A DNA stretch of 36,537 bases. Source: Microcystis aeruginosa W13-11 (GTDB lineage Bacteria > Cyanobacteriota > Cyanobacteriia > Cyanobacteriales > Microcystaceae). Under the pieces are notes generated by a model, which worked only from the letters and a program-made list of their open reading frames with translations, made no database searches and was not told where the DNA came from. The position numbers and the translations under genes were made by a program. Each line of letters starts with the position of its first letter. Positions within the stretch are counted from its first letter, which is position 1. Location: assembly GCA_009995705.1 (NCBI GenBank), contig JAADBR010000028.1, positions 1 through 36,537 of the forward strand. The letters are read 5' to 3'. Below, piece by piece: positions 16,826 through 25,797 of this stretch.

Positions 16826-18028
16826 CTACTGATGAGATTCTGGCATCGTGGTTTTGGTATTATCTCCATCGGAGAATAAATCATCGCTAAATAGATCATC
16901 AAGGGAAAATTCTTCCTCAGAAGGCAGGGATTCTAGATCCCTCACTCCTTCATCATCCCACATACTAAAGAAATCTAGTTCTTCTTGGTAACTCGGAACA
17001 GAAGCAACATTTTTGCCGTTCGATTCAACTTTAGGGGTTTCTGCAGCGAAAGGATCGAATAATTCCGGGCTATCGCTGTCAGTAATATCGGCAAATAAGT
17101 CATCTAGAGAATTTGGGGCAGCTGCGAATTTTTCTGAGTCAGTGGCTAATAAATCAGGGAAACCCGTGTCACTACCAACGGTTTCTTGACTGTAGCTCTG
17201 ATCGTAATTACCCGATAATTCTTCTAGGCTACCGATCATTCTAGTTTCTTCCTCTTCGTCAAACATCTCCATCTCAGGAGTGAATTCCGCTGCCAAATCT
17301 AGATTTTCTTCAGTGATAAAACCATCAAAAGTATTGATTTCACTGGCGAATTCTGGTTCAGAAACTGTGGCTTCTAGCAGCGTTTCGGGAGCAAATTCTG
17401 GCTCCAATCCTAGGGTTTCTTCGGTGATAAAACCATCAAAAGGATTGATTTCTTCCCTAGGTTGGATTGTTTGGGTGTCGTTTTGTAGTTCTAACAGTTG
17501 GCCTTGATAACTCTGTTCTAGTTGTTGAATTTGCCACTGATAGCCATTTTTTAATTCTAGAATCTGCACCTGTTGACTTTGACGCAGGGCTTCCATTTCT
17601 GCTTGCTTACCGTCGATAATCTCGCGAATTTGACTTTGATAGCTTTGGCGCAATTCCTCGATTTTAGTCTCGTATTCCTCTTCAAGTTCCTGAATTTGGG
17701 TTTTATAGGCAACTTCGATGGCTGGAACTGGATTTGCGCTGGCTGCCTCTTGTAAACGTCCTTGGCTATCTTCTAACTCTTTTTGTAATTTAGCCACTTC
17801 TTCCCTATAGGTGGCTTCGATATTGCCCATCCGTTCTTGGGAGAGTTCGAGTCGTTTTAACTCTCCTTTGGTATCTTCTAACTCCGCTTCGGTTTCACCT
17901 AAATCCGCCCGAATTTTCTTCTGTTTTTGCAGTGCTTCCCTGATTTTTCCCTTTTGGAGGGCGTATAAAGCCCCACCCCCGATCACACCTCCACCGACAA
18001 AACTGATTAAAATATCGACGATATTCAT
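16826..18028 (-). CDS. Membrane-anchored coiled-coil protein with acidic repeats
   Basis: This 400-residue protein is unrecognised by name. It starts with a glycine-rich TM helix (3-24), then a basic stretch, and a long coiled coil (about 30-185) rich in Glu, Gln and Leu heptads. The C-terminal half is acidic and probably disordered, with a duplicated 20-residue block (IN-FDGFITEE at 194-203 and 231-240) and repeated acidic Leu/Phe motifs: LDDLF at 308-312 and 376-380, DLFSD at 378-382 and again 383-387. A strong ribosome site (AGGAGG) lies nine bases before the ATG. The layout suggests a membrane-tethered scaffold presenting short binding motifs; this is an inference. The acidic, repeat-containing tail is likely to vary in length between strains. 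Confidence 0.8.
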   Translation of the reverse strand: MNIVDILISFVGGGVIGGGALYALQKGKIREALQKQKKIRADLGETEAELEDTKGELKRLELSQERMGNIEATYREEVAKLQKELEDSQGRLQEAASANPVPAIEVAYKTQIQELEEEYETKIEELRQSYQSQIREIIDGKQAEMEALRQSQQVQILELKNGYQWQIQQLEQSYQGQLLELQNDTQTIQPREEINPFDGFITEETLGLEPEFAPETLLEATVSEPEFASEINTFDGFITEENLDLAAEFTPEMEMFDEEEETRMIGSLEELSGNYDQSYSQETVGSDTGFPDLLATDSEKFAAAPNSLDDLFADITDSDSPELFDPFAAETPKVESNGKNVASVPSYQEELDFFSMWDDEGVRDLESLPSEEEFSLDDLFSDDLFSDGDNTKTTMPESHQ

Positions 18029-18235
18029 TATGGGATTCCTCCTCTAGGAAAATTTACTTGTAATCCGCCGCTCTCTATGCCGATCGCTTTTGATTGTGGC
18101 AGCAATTATCAAAAAAAGAAAGAAAATATTAAGTTTTTTCTCGGCAAATATGGTGAGGTACAAAGTCTCTGGTTTTAGGGAGTCGGTTGTCGATGCTAAA
18201 TGCTGTCACACTACATCGGTGTTTGGCAAGACATT

Positions 18236-19177
18236 TCACTGAGGCTGCATTTCCCGATAAGCTTGATAAACGCCGCGCACATTGTACCAATTGAGAAAAA
18301 TGCGGGCAATTTCTAGGGCTAATTGCGGTTTACCTCGATCGATTAACCATTGTAACAGCGGGGAGAGGCTGCGTTCATTCAGGGTTCCTCCTAGGGAAAG
18401 TAAACCCCACAAAAGTCGGTGAATCCAAGTCATTTGAATCATCATCCGCACTTCCCAGGTGGGATGTTTTTGATAGAAAAGCACTCCCATTCGTCCCCGT
18501 TGAATTTCCTTATCGATGAGATTGGGAATTTGAGCGAGATTAAAGGGGGGATGCCAATGATAACCGACGGCTTCAGGACATTTAATTAATTTTAGTCCCA
18601 ATTGCTTCAATCTCACCCCTAATTCCAAATCTTCCCAACCATAGAGTTGAAACTGGGTGTCGAATAATCCCGCTGCTAATAACCATTTTTTGGCGATCGC
18701 TACGTTGCCAGTGGCAAAATAGGCGGCGGAGAAATCGGTGATTTTATAGGGTTCACTGGTGGGATGCTCGAAGTTACAGGTATTAATGACATTGCCGTAG
18801 GTAAATAAGCGATCACCGCCAAGACTTGCTGCTCCAGCAGTTAAAGCATCGGCGTGGGCTTGCAAAAAATTTTCTGTCACTACCAGATCGCTATCGATAA
18901 AAATAATTGTATCACCACGGGCTTTTTCTACCCCCAGATTCCTAGCGATCGCAGGTCCGCCGTGATCCTGTTGCCACAGTTGCAGATGGGGTAAATTGGC
19001 TTTGTAACTTTCTAGCCAAGCAATCGTCCCATCGGTAGAGCCATCATCAACAACGACTATTTCGTAGTTTTCCACCTTATTATCGGTTAAAAGCTGATTT
19101 TCTAGGGCGAGTAAACATTTTTTTAAGATTGCTTGGCGATTGTAGGTAGGGATGACAACACTGATCAACACAGGCAT
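18236..19177 (-). CDS. Family 2 glycosyltransferase
   Basis: This 313-residue cytosolic GT-A enzyme has the GT2 N-terminus PVLISVVIPTYNRQAILKKCL, the nucleotide-binding VDDGSTDGT block, and the metal-binding DSD motif in TIIFIDSDLVV. The catalytic-region motif GWEDLELGVRLKQLG is also present. No TM segment is visible. It is isolated: a 284-base spacer with repeats separates it from divergent glmM, and about 200 bases separate it from the coiled-coil gene. A role in surface polysaccharide or glycolipid synthesis fits the glycan genes nearby, but donor and acceptor cannot be predicted. Confidence 0.88.
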   Translation of the reverse strand: MPVLISVVIPTYNRQAILKKCLLALENQLLTDNKVENYEIVVVDDGSTDGTIAWLESYKANLPHLQLWQQDHGGPAIARNLGVEKARGDTIIFIDSDLVVTENFLQAHADALTAGAASLGGDRLFTYGNVINTCNFEHPTSEPYKITDFSAAYFATGNVAIAKKWLLAAGLFDTQFQLYGWEDLELGVRLKQLGLKLIKCPEAVGYHWHPPFNLAQIPNLIDKEIQRGRMGVLFYQKHPTWEVRMMIQMTWIHRLLWGLLSLGGTLNERSLSPLLQWLIDRGKPQLALEIARIFLNWYNVRGVYQAYREMQPQ

Positions 19178-19261
19178 TCGGGGGTCAAGATTATCGTTTT
19201 AGCTTACCAAATAACCTGGGTTCCTTGATTAGACTTCCCGCAAAAATCAACAATCTTTAAT

Positions 19262-19355
19262 TCAGGAGGCAGGAGGCAGGGGACAGAAGATTATTTTTAT
19301 TTATTCTCCCTTTTCCCCACACCCCACACCCCACACCCTATACCCCACACTCTAT
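19262..19355. repeat. Inverted copy of the composite heptamer repeat
   Basis: Read on the minus strand, GGGGTGT-type heptamers are followed by GAGAATAAATAAAAATAATC and then a GCCTCCT heptamer series, matching the composite repeat at 15671-15775 in order and core sequence. Confidence 0.8.
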
Positions 19356-19461
19356 GTAAGGAACTCCGGGAGGAGGATTAGGGCCAACTGGGAACATTGA
19401 TTTTAAAAAATCGGTGATCATGTTATCCTCTGAATGTGTTGTGTGAGGAAAGGAACCCGCC

Positions 19462-20901
19462 ATGGTAGCGTCTCTATCGTATCAAAATGGGCAAAAAGCT
19501 CGATCGCATCCCCTATTATCCTTAGGGGGTTTGATTGAATTACCGCCATCCCCCCTGTTCGGCACGGACGGAATTCGCGGCCAAGTGGGAGAATTATTAA
19601 CTGCCCCCCTAGCGCTACAAATCGGATTTTGGGCGGGACAGGTATTAAAAAATCAAGCTGGTGTCATCAAACCAGTAATTATCGGTCAAGATTCGCGTAA
19701 TTCCAGTGATATGTTAGCCAATGCTATCACTGCGGGTTTAACTTGGGCGGGAATAGAAGTCTGGCAACTGGGATTATGTCCTACCCCCTGCGTCGCCTAC
19801 TTAACCAGAGAAAGCGAAGCGATGGGGGGGATTATGATTTCTGCCAGTCATAATCCTCCTGAAGATAACGGCATTAAATTTTTTGACGGCAGCGGTTTAA
19901 AATTATCTGGCAGTTTAGCGACACAGATAGAAGCGGGTTTAAGAGGCAATTTAGAATTAGCAGATAAACCGGTAAATTGGGGAAAAGCGACTTTTTGTCC
20001 CGAATTAATCCAAAAATATTATCAAGCTGTGATTAATTCCGTCGGGACGGATATTAACCTATCGGGATTAAAAATAGTTTTAGATCTAGCTTGGGGGGCA
20101 GCCGTTAACCTAGCACCTTTAGTATTCCAAACCTTGGGGGCGGAAGTTATCTGCCTACATGATCGAGCCGATGGTGATCGCATTAATGTTAATTGTGGTT
20201 CTACCCATTTGGAAAGCCTACAGGCTGCGGTGATTAATCAGCAAGCGGATTTAGGGTTTGCCTTCGATGGCGATGCTGATCGGGTCATGGCCGTGGATAG
20301 TCAGGGTAGAGTAGTAGATGGCGATTACATCCTCTATTTTTGGGGTCGTTCCCTCCTGGAAGCCGGACAGCTACCGGATGGGTTATTAGTGGCAACGGTG
20401 ATGGCTAATTTAGGCTTTGAACGCGCTTGGCAAAAACTGGGGGGTCAATTTTTGCGGACTGCCGTGGGTGATCAGCACGTTCAGGCGCAAATGTGGGAAA
20501 CTGGGGCCATGCTAGGGGGTGAACAATCTGGCCATATTCTCTGCCATCATTACGGAGTTTCTGGGGATGGAATGCAAACCGCCCTACATTTAGCGGTTTT
20601 AGTGCAGAAATCGAGGGTTTCCTTGGCTAATTTAGTCGATCATAGCTTTGTCACCTATCCGCAGATTTTACGCAATGTGCGGGTGGAAGATAGAGAAGTG
20701 CGACGTAACTGGCAGCAATGTGAACCTTTGCGGCGAGAAATCCGCCAAGCTGAGACAGCCATGGCAGAAAAAGGCCGAATTTTGGTGCGAGCTTCCGGGA
20801 CAGAACCGTTAATTCGGGTAATGGTGGAGGCAGAAACCCTAGAATTAGCCAGTTTTTGGACGGAAAGGCTAGTAGAAGCGGTGCAAAGCTATCTTTTGTA
20901 G
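19462..20901 (+). CDS. glmM: Phosphoglucosamine mutase
   Basis: GlmM interconverts glucosamine-6-phosphate and glucosamine-1-phosphate for UDP-GlcNAc, peptidoglycan and lipopolysaccharide synthesis. The 479-residue protein shows LFGTDGIRG (32-40), the active-site serine loop [12 protein letters not shown] with S129, the metal-binding DGDADR (269-274), and the C-terminal phosphate clamp [15 protein letters not shown]. All four alpha-phosphohexomutase domains are present. The ATG is preceded by GGAAAGGA at a good distance. It is upstream of hpsL-like on the same strand, 57 bases apart. A TATAAT box at 20921-20926 could serve hpsL separately. Assignment is secure. Confidence 0.94.
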   Translation: MVASLSYQNGQKARSHPLLSLGGLIELPPSPLFGTDGIRGQVGELLTAPLALQIGFWAGQVLKNQAGVIKPVIIGQDSRNSSDMLANAITAGLTWAGIEVWQLGLCPTPCVAYLTRESEAMGGIMISASHNPPEDNGIKFFDGSGLKLSGSLATQIEAGLRGNLELADKPVNWGKATFCPELIQKYYQAVINSVGTDINLSGLKIVLDLAWGAAVNLAPLVFQTLGAEVICLHDRADGDRINVNCGSTHLESLQAAVINQQADLGFAFDGDADRVMAVDSQGRVVDGDYILYFWGRSLLEAGQLPDGLLVATVMANLGFERAWQKLGGQFLRTAVGDQHVQAQMWETGAMLGGEQSGHILCHHYGVSGDGMQTALHLAVLVQKSRVSLANLVDHSFVTYPQILRNVRVEDREVRRNWQQCEPLRREIRQAETAMAEKGRILVRASGTEPLIRVMVEAETLELASFWTERLVEAVQSYLL

Positions 20902-20920
20902 TCGATCGAGGGGGATAGGG

Positions 20921-20926
20921 ACTATA
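20921..20926 (+). promoter_or_regulatory. Possible -10 box before hpsL
   Basis: A perfect TATAAT lies 33 bases upstream of the hpsL-like ATG. No clear -35 box is found at the right spacing, so this is a weak candidate. Confidence 0.35.
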
Positions 20927-20958
20927 ATGCCCTTAGCGTAGCGTAGCAAAGCCTAATT

Positions 20959-22686
20959 ATGACCGGACTAAGTATCGATCGCCAGAAAAAAAAGCATAAA
21001 CAAGGCCAAACAAAAGCCGATAGTCGCCCGCCTAACATTAAGGAGAAACTTGCCCTCAAAAAAGAAGAAAGGCAAAGGAAACAAAAGTTAACAGGGTTGA
21101 TTGTTTTTGCCATTTGTGTAGCAATTTTGATCGGATTACCCCTCAGCTTATTGTTTGATCCCAAGATAGGAGCTGGAGTAAGTTTAGCCTTAATTTTAGG
21201 AGTTTTCTCCTTTAGCTATCCTCGCACGGCTCTTTGGACATTTATTATCTATGTCCCCTTCACTGGCACTATCGTCTATTGGTTGGGGGGTAATCCAATC
21301 CTCCAGCTAAGTAAAGATATCTTTTATCTACCCGCTTTAATCGCCTTAGTTTTAGAATGTCGAAAAAAGCGATTACCGATTATTGTCCCGAAACAATTGG
21401 GTACAACCCTATTATTAATCTTTGTTTTCTGCGTAGTCTGTCTATTGGCCGTCAATTTACAGAGACAATTTCTGCCCACTTGCGATTCCGTGGCTGGGAT
21501 GAGTGTGTTTAGCGGTGGACGTTTGGTCGGACTTCCCTGTCGGGAAAGTGAGACTTTTCTGCAAGGACTATTAGGTTTTAAAGTTTTGCTAGGTTATGTC
21601 CCCTTGATCTTCTGCACTTATTACTTAATCAAAGACAAACCCACCCTATTATTTTTTAGTCGTCTTTTAGTGACTTTAGTGATTATTTGTTGTGTCCTAG
21701 GGCTAATGCAATACTGGATGCTGAAAACCGGTCGTTGTGTAGGAACTAGAGGCCTTTCAGCTGATGCACTATTCAAAGCCCACTTAGAGGCAAGGTGTTT
21801 GGTTGGTGGGTCATTAATATATAGTCCGGAAGTGAATATGATCCGCCTGCCGGGTACCTTTGTTTCTCCCTGGCATTGGGCTTGGTTTTTGATCTCTAGT
21901 GCCGTGATTTGTTATGCCAGTGCCTTTAGTGAAATTTCCCAAAAATGGCGACTGGCATCCCTAGTGGGTTTAACCCTAGTTCTTATTAATGCAGTGGTCT
22001 CCGGGCAAAGATTAGCTTTCTTTGCTGTACCGATGATTGTCAGTCTGATAACAATTTTTACAGGACAAATCGCTAACTTAAAAAGATTTTTGCCGATCAT
22101 TTTTTCCGTCGCTTTACTCCTAGCTATCGGTTTTTCTTTCCTTAACCCCGATTTTATCCAACAACGCTACGATAGTGCCATCGACCGTTGGCAAAACAGT
22201 CCCCCCACCGCTTTTATTCAAGAACAGTTGGATTTTGCTATCCGTAATCAGGGCGGTATTTTAGGTCGTGGACTCGGTGTGGCCACATCTTCTGCTAGGT
22301 TTTTCGGTTATATTTCTTTCGTGGAAACCTTTCATAGTAAAGTTTTATTCGAGTTGGGATACATTGGTTTTGCCTTGTATATGATATTCATAACCCATCT
22401 AGTTTATCTGGCCTTCCGCACCCATCTTTCCCTCAAAGATCCCACTCTGCGGGGTTTTGCCGGTAGTTATTGGGTTTTGCTGCTCTTTGTTGCCTATCTT
22501 CCCTATTGGTATGCCCTCGATACGGATCCTGTGGGCGTTTATTACTGGATATTTGCGGGCGTAATTTTTAAATTACCCGCGATCGAAAAACAGGAAAAAG
22601 AAGCCAAACTTTTGGCGGGGGAAACTGAAACAAAATCCTCTAAAAAGGGCTTAAATTTTAAACGTAAGGGTGTTTCTTTAGCTTAA
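20959..22686 (+). CDS. hpsL: HpsL-like polysaccharide biosynthesis membrane protein
   Basis: This 575-residue polytopic membrane protein resembles HpsL, the O-antigen-ligase/Wzy-like protein of hormogonium polysaccharide clusters. A basic cytosolic N-terminus (residues 1-45, rich in Lys/Arg) precedes about ten TM helices. Conserved-looking blocks are LPIIVPKQL, FKVLLGYVPLIFCTYYLIKD, GTRGLSADALFKAHLEARCLVGGSL, IRLPGTFVSPWHWAWFLIS, and NAVVSGQRLA, with a Wzy-type periplasmic loop before the last helices. The tail is again basic. The role is probably polymerisation or transfer of a secreted heteropolysaccharide. The gene lies between glmM and two glycosyltransferases on the same strand. The family name comes from remembered homologues, so the symbol is moderately secure. 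Confidence 0.75.
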   Translation: MTGLSIDRQKKKHKQGQTKADSRPPNIKEKLALKKEERQRKQKLTGLIVFAICVAILIGLPLSLLFDPKIGAGVSLALILGVFSFSYPRTALWTFIIYVPFTGTIVYWLGGNPILQLSKDIFYLPALIALVLECRKKRLPIIVPKQLGTTLLLIFVFCVVCLLAVNLQRQFLPTCDSVAGMSVFSGGRLVGLPCRESETFLQGLLGFKVLLGYVPLIFCTYYLIKDKPTLLFFSRLLVTLVIICCVLGLMQYWMLKTGRCVGTRGLSADALFKAHLEARCLVGGSLIYSPEVNMIRLPGTFVSPWHWAWFLISSAVICYASAFSEISQKWRLASLVGLTLVLINAVVSGQRLAFFAVPMIVSLITIFTGQIANLKRFLPIIFSVALLLAIGFSFLNPDFIQQRYDSAIDRWQNSPPTAFIQEQLDFAIRNQGGILGRGLGVATSSARFFGYISFVETFHSKVLFELGYIGFALYMIFITHLVYLAFRTHLSLKDPTLRGFAGSYWVLLLFVAYLPYWYALDTDPVGVYYWIFAGVIFKLPAIEKQEKEAKLLAGETETKSSKKGLNFKRKGVSLA

Positions 22687-22743
22687 AATTACTACAAGCT
22701 ATCAGCCCTTTCAGTTATCAGTGATCAGATATAAGTTTTCATT

Positions 22744-22820
22744 TATAGCGTTTCCTGTTCGCAAGAGGTACATTGTCGATGGTGAAAAGCTTAATCAGCA
22801 CAGGTGTAAGAAACGCTATA
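22744..22820. mobile_element. 77-bp IS630-type MITE
   Basis: The ends are perfect 11-base inverted repeats (TATAGCGTTTC at 22744-22754 and GAAACGCTATA at 22810-22820). They begin and end with TA, the usual IS630/Tc1 target. The left end also shares the GAGGTACA block with the element at the right edge of the window. It sits inside the repeat patch between hpsL and the next gene and carries no coding sequence. Confidence 0.65.
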
Positions 22821-22938
22821 TCAGATGTGAGTTTTTAATTGTGCGGTATTAAATAGAAGTTTCCTACTGTCTTTTTACTGTTTACTGATTACTGTTTACC
22901 GATCACTGATCATTGATCACTGCTCACTGATTACTGCT

Positions 22939-23934
22939 ATGAATTTTCCCTCGATTTCTGTCATCATACCCACCTATCGACGCGAAGAGCCTCTTAAAGA
23001 TACTCTCGATGACCTGCTCAAACAAGATTATCCCGATTTTGAGGTATTGGTTATCGACCAAACCGCTACCCACAGCCCCGAAATACAATCCTATCTAGAA
23101 AATCTGGCTAATCAGCATAAAATTGGCTGGTATCGGCTGGATTGGGCGAGTTTACCCGGTGCCAGAAATTATGGAGTCCGTCGCACTCGGGGCGATATCG
23201 TTCTTTTTATCGATGATGATGTGCGGCTACCGGATAATTATCTTAAAGCACATGGTGAGAATTTTGTCAAGAACCCTGAGATAGGTGTAGTAGCTGGTCG
23301 GGTATTCGATCGCATGAAATTGGGTGACTCCCAAAAAATGGTGACAGATACCAGCAAACCCTACGAAATCGACTTTTTACCCCTCCAAGCCATGGATCCG
23401 GGCATTGCTTGGTATTACATCGATCTTGTCCACACCACTAAACCCCAGCAGGTAATCTCGGCCCGTGGTTGTAATATGTCTTTTAGAAGGGATATATTTA
23501 CTAAATACGGCATTTGGTTCGATGAACGCTTTCGTGGCAGTGCCGTGCGCGAGGAATCGGATTTTTGCTTAAGATTACGCCAGACTCCCTATCATGTCTG
23601 GTACGATCCCACCGCTTATCTGGTTCACTTAGGGGAAAAAACCGGCGGCTGCCATGATATTAGCACTCGTTCTTTGAGTTATCAGACGACTTTTTATCAT
23701 AATCACTTTCTGATGGCTCTGAAAAATCTCACTCCCGCGCAACAATTGCGACTCTATGCTAAATTATTTGACTGTCACGTTCTTGGCAATCCTCCCTGTA
23801 ATAAAGGTGGTTCCCCGATTAAAATCCTTTCTAGGGGAATTTTTTATAGTTTAGGTTTTCTGGATGCTCTGAAAACTCAAGTTAAGTCCCTCTGGAATGA
23901 TGGTCAAATTTATACAAAACTAGATAATCTATGA
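22939..23934 (+). CDS. Family 2 glycosyltransferase, HpsN-like
   Basis: This 331-residue GT-A enzyme shows SVIIPTYRREEPLKDTLDDLLKQDYPDFEVLVIDQT, a DDDVRLPDNYL metal-binding motif within LFIDDDV, and the catalytic-region sequence REESDFCLRLRQTPYHVWYDPTAYLVHLGEKTGG. The C-terminal part is soluble or weakly amphipathic. It overlaps the next glycosyltransferase by four bases (ATGA), a translationally coupled pair. Position after an HpsL-like gene and the pairing with a GT4 enzyme resemble the hpsL-hpsN-hpsO order of hormogonium polysaccharide clusters, so HpsN is the likely name. The sugar is unknown. Confidence 0.82.
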   Translation: MNFPSISVIIPTYRREEPLKDTLDDLLKQDYPDFEVLVIDQTATHSPEIQSYLENLANQHKIGWYRLDWASLPGARNYGVRRTRGDIVLFIDDDVRLPDNYLKAHGENFVKNPEIGVVAGRVFDRMKLGDSQKMVTDTSKPYEIDFLPLQAMDPGIAWYYIDLVHTTKPQQVISARGCNMSFRRDIFTKYGIWFDERFRGSAVREESDFCLRLRQTPYHVWYDPTAYLVHLGEKTGGCHDISTRSLSYQTTFYHNHFLMALKNLTPAQQLRLYAKLFDCHVLGNPPCNKGGSPIKILSRGIFYSLGFLDALKTQVKSLWNDGQIYTKLDNL

Positions 23935-25100
23935 GAATTTTAGTCGCTAGTCATACCTATATAGTTGATCTCAACTGTGAGAAACTGCGCTCCCTGACAA
24001 AATTAAATCCCAATATTGAAGTTACTATTGTTGTTCCCCAACGTTGGCAACCGGGAGGAGTCCAAAATAAAATCATTGAAAGTCAACCGAAAATAGCTGA
24101 TAATTTCCGAGTTATTCCTATCTCTAATTTTAGCCAGAATAACCAATCTTTATTAACTTTTGGCACTAATATAATTCCTTTATTGCAAAAATTTAGACCC
24201 GATATTATTCAAGTAGAACAGGGTTCTAAATCTCTCGCTTATGCACAATTTATTACTCTGAATCGTCTCTTAAATCTCTGGGCTAAAAATGTATTTTTTA
24301 CTTGGTGGAATCTTCCCTATACTCCTAAATTTCCCATCTCTTGGTTAGAAGCTTATAACCTGAAAAATACCGATGGTTTAATCGCTGGTAATCAGGACGG
24401 GGTAGATGTTTTAAAAGAACGGGGTTACAGGGGTAAATACACGGTTCTACCGCAATTAGGAGTGGATGAAGTTCTTTTTTCCCTGAGTAAGCAACCAGAT
24501 TTAGCCCGATCTTTAGGCATTGAAACCGATGAATTTGTGATTGGTTTTATCGGTCGTTTTGTGGAAGAAAAAGGCATTTTAACCTTGATTAAAGCCGTAG
24601 CTAAATTAACAGGTAAGTGGAAATTATTATTGTTAGGTCGGGGAATCCTGAAAGATAAAATAGTCAGGGAAGCTACAGCCGCTGGAATAAGCGATCGCTT
24701 GATGATAGTGGAAAGTGTTCCCCACGATCAAGTAGTTAATTATATTAACCTGATGAACACTTTAGTTTTGCCTTCAGAAATCACCTATCGGGTCAAAACT
24801 TTAACGGCCGTCGGTTGGAAAGAACAATTCGGTCATGTTTTAATTGAAGCTATGGCCTGCCAGGTTCCTGTTATTGGTTCTGATTCAGGAGAAATTCCCT
24901 TTGTTATTGCTGATACGGGTTTAATTTTTCCCGAAAAAGATGGGGAAGCACTGGCTAAATCTATACAGACTCTCTTAGATAATCCCAGCTTCGCTCAAGA
25001 ATTAGGCCAGAGGGGTTATCAGAGAGTAATGACCAATTATACTAATAAAGCCCTCGCTCAAAAACAATTGGATTTCTATCAACAATTACTCCCTCGGTGA
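23931..25100 (+). CDS. Family 4 glycosyltransferase, HpsO-like
   Basis: This 389-residue GT-B enzyme has the two Rossmann domains of GT4. The hinge strand GFIGRFVEEKGILTLIKAV and the donor-binding EQFGHVLIEAMACQVPVIGSDSGEIPFVI (with the E-x7-E pair) are clear. A short Lys/Arg-rich segment in the N-terminal half may mediate membrane association. It is coupled to the GT2 gene upstream by an ATGA overlap. The two are probably sequential transferases in one repeat-unit pathway with the HpsL-like protein. The HpsO label comes from context. No gene follows directly; a repeat patch separates it from the sigma factor gene. Confidence 0.82.
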   Translation: MRILVASHTYIVDLNCEKLRSLTKLNPNIEVTIVVPQRWQPGGVQNKIIESQPKIADNFRVIPISNFSQNNQSLLTFGTNIIPLLQKFRPDIIQVEQGSKSLAYAQFITLNRLLNLWAKNVFFTWWNLPYTPKFPISWLEAYNLKNTDGLIAGNQDGVDVLKERGYRGKYTVLPQLGVDEVLFSLSKQPDLARSLGIETDEFVIGFIGRFVEEKGILTLIKAVAKLTGKWKLLLLGRGILKDKIVREATAAGISDRLMIVESVPHDQVVNYINLMNTLVLPSEITYRVKTLTAVGWKEQFGHVLIEAMACQVPVIGSDSGEIPFVIADTGLIFPEKDGEALAKSIQTLLDNPSFAQELGQRGYQRVMTNYTNKALAQKQLDFYQQLLPR

Positions 25101-25221
25101 TCGGGTGTGGGGTGTGGGGAGAAAAAAGCTGATCAGTGATCACTGATCACTGGTTATGAACCATTCTTGACACCCCCTAGTCTAAAGGGACAACTAGCTA
25201 GGGGTGAGGGGAATAATCGAG
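25101..25221. repeat. Repeat-rich leader of the sigma gene
   Basis: It contains GGGGTGT heptamers (about 25105-25121), TGATCACTGATCA palindromes (about 25131-25152), and TTGACACCCCCTAG at 25167-25180. A CCCCTAG...CTAGGGG inverted repeat (25174-25180 with 25198-25204) overlaps the possible GTG at 25204. The TTGACAC block resembles a -35 box but also the IS200/IS605-like end at 30819, so no promoter is called here. Confidence 0.6.
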
Positions 25222-25797
25222 GTGATAACCGAGAAGCAAACAAGTGTGAGCGATCGAGAGTTAGTTTTAAAATGTCAAAGGGGTGATAGGGGTGCTTTTC
25301 GTCACCTTTACCGTCTTTATCAACCAAAAATCCGCTCTACTCTCTATCAACTCTGTGGACAGGAATTCCTAGAGGATTTTGTCCAAGAGGTATTTTTAAG
25401 AGTGTGGCACGGGTTGCCGAAATTGCGTTCACCTGAATACTTTTCCACTTGGGTTTATCGGATTACTTGCAATGTGGCGATCGATGGTCGGCGACAATTA
25501 GCCAAAAGACAAATGAGGATCGCCAAAAGCACTGATCAGGAAAACCCCCTTGATAGCGAATCCCGTCCCCAAGATAGTCCCGATTTGATGCAATTGCATT
25601 ATGAGCAAGTGGTCCGACAAGGGTTAGAAATTCTCAGTTTAGAACATCGCGCTGTCCTTGTCCTTCACGATCTAGAGGACTTACCCCAAAAGGAAATCGC
25701 CGAAATCTTAGAAATTCCCCTCGGTACGGTGAAATCACGTCTTCATTATGCGCGTAAAATCATGGGCCAATTTTTGCAAAAACAAGGAGTTCTCTAA
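25222..25797 (+). CDS. sigG: ECF sigma factor, SigG-like
   Basis: This 191-residue group 4 sigma factor has a sigma-2 domain (DRELVLKCQRGDRGAFRHLYRLYQ, then FLEDFVQEVFLRVWHGLPKLRS and FSTWVYRITCNVAIDGRR) and a sigma-4 domain (LSLEHRAVLVLHDLEDLPQKEIAEILEIPLGTVKSRLHYARK). Regions 1.1 and 3 are absent, as expected. I chose GTG 25222, with GAGGGG about ten bases upstream; the GTG at 25204 would add six residues inside an inverted repeat. Its stop shares a base with the next start (TAATG), so it is coupled to the probable anti-sigma gene. SigG orthology rests on this three-gene layout and is moderately secure. Confidence 0.88.
   Translation: MITEKQTSVSDRELVLKCQRGDRGAFRHLYRLYQPKIRSTLYQLCGQEFLEDFVQEVFLRVWHGLPKLRSPEYFSTWVYRITCNVAIDGRRQLAKRQMRIAKSTDQENPLDSESRPQDSPDLMQLHYEQVVRQGLEILSLEHRAVLVLHDLEDLPQKEIAEILEIPLGTVKSRLHYARKIMGQFLQKQGVL

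Noticed and set aside
16651..16890. 79-residue + strand frame reaching into the coiled-coil gene
   Set aside because: It overlaps the end of a well-supported gene on the other strand, and its content is low-complexity without motif.
25171..25204. Sigma-70 promoter before the ECF sigma gene
   Set aside because: The TTGACA resembles an IS200/IS605 end and no -10 box is found at proper spacing.
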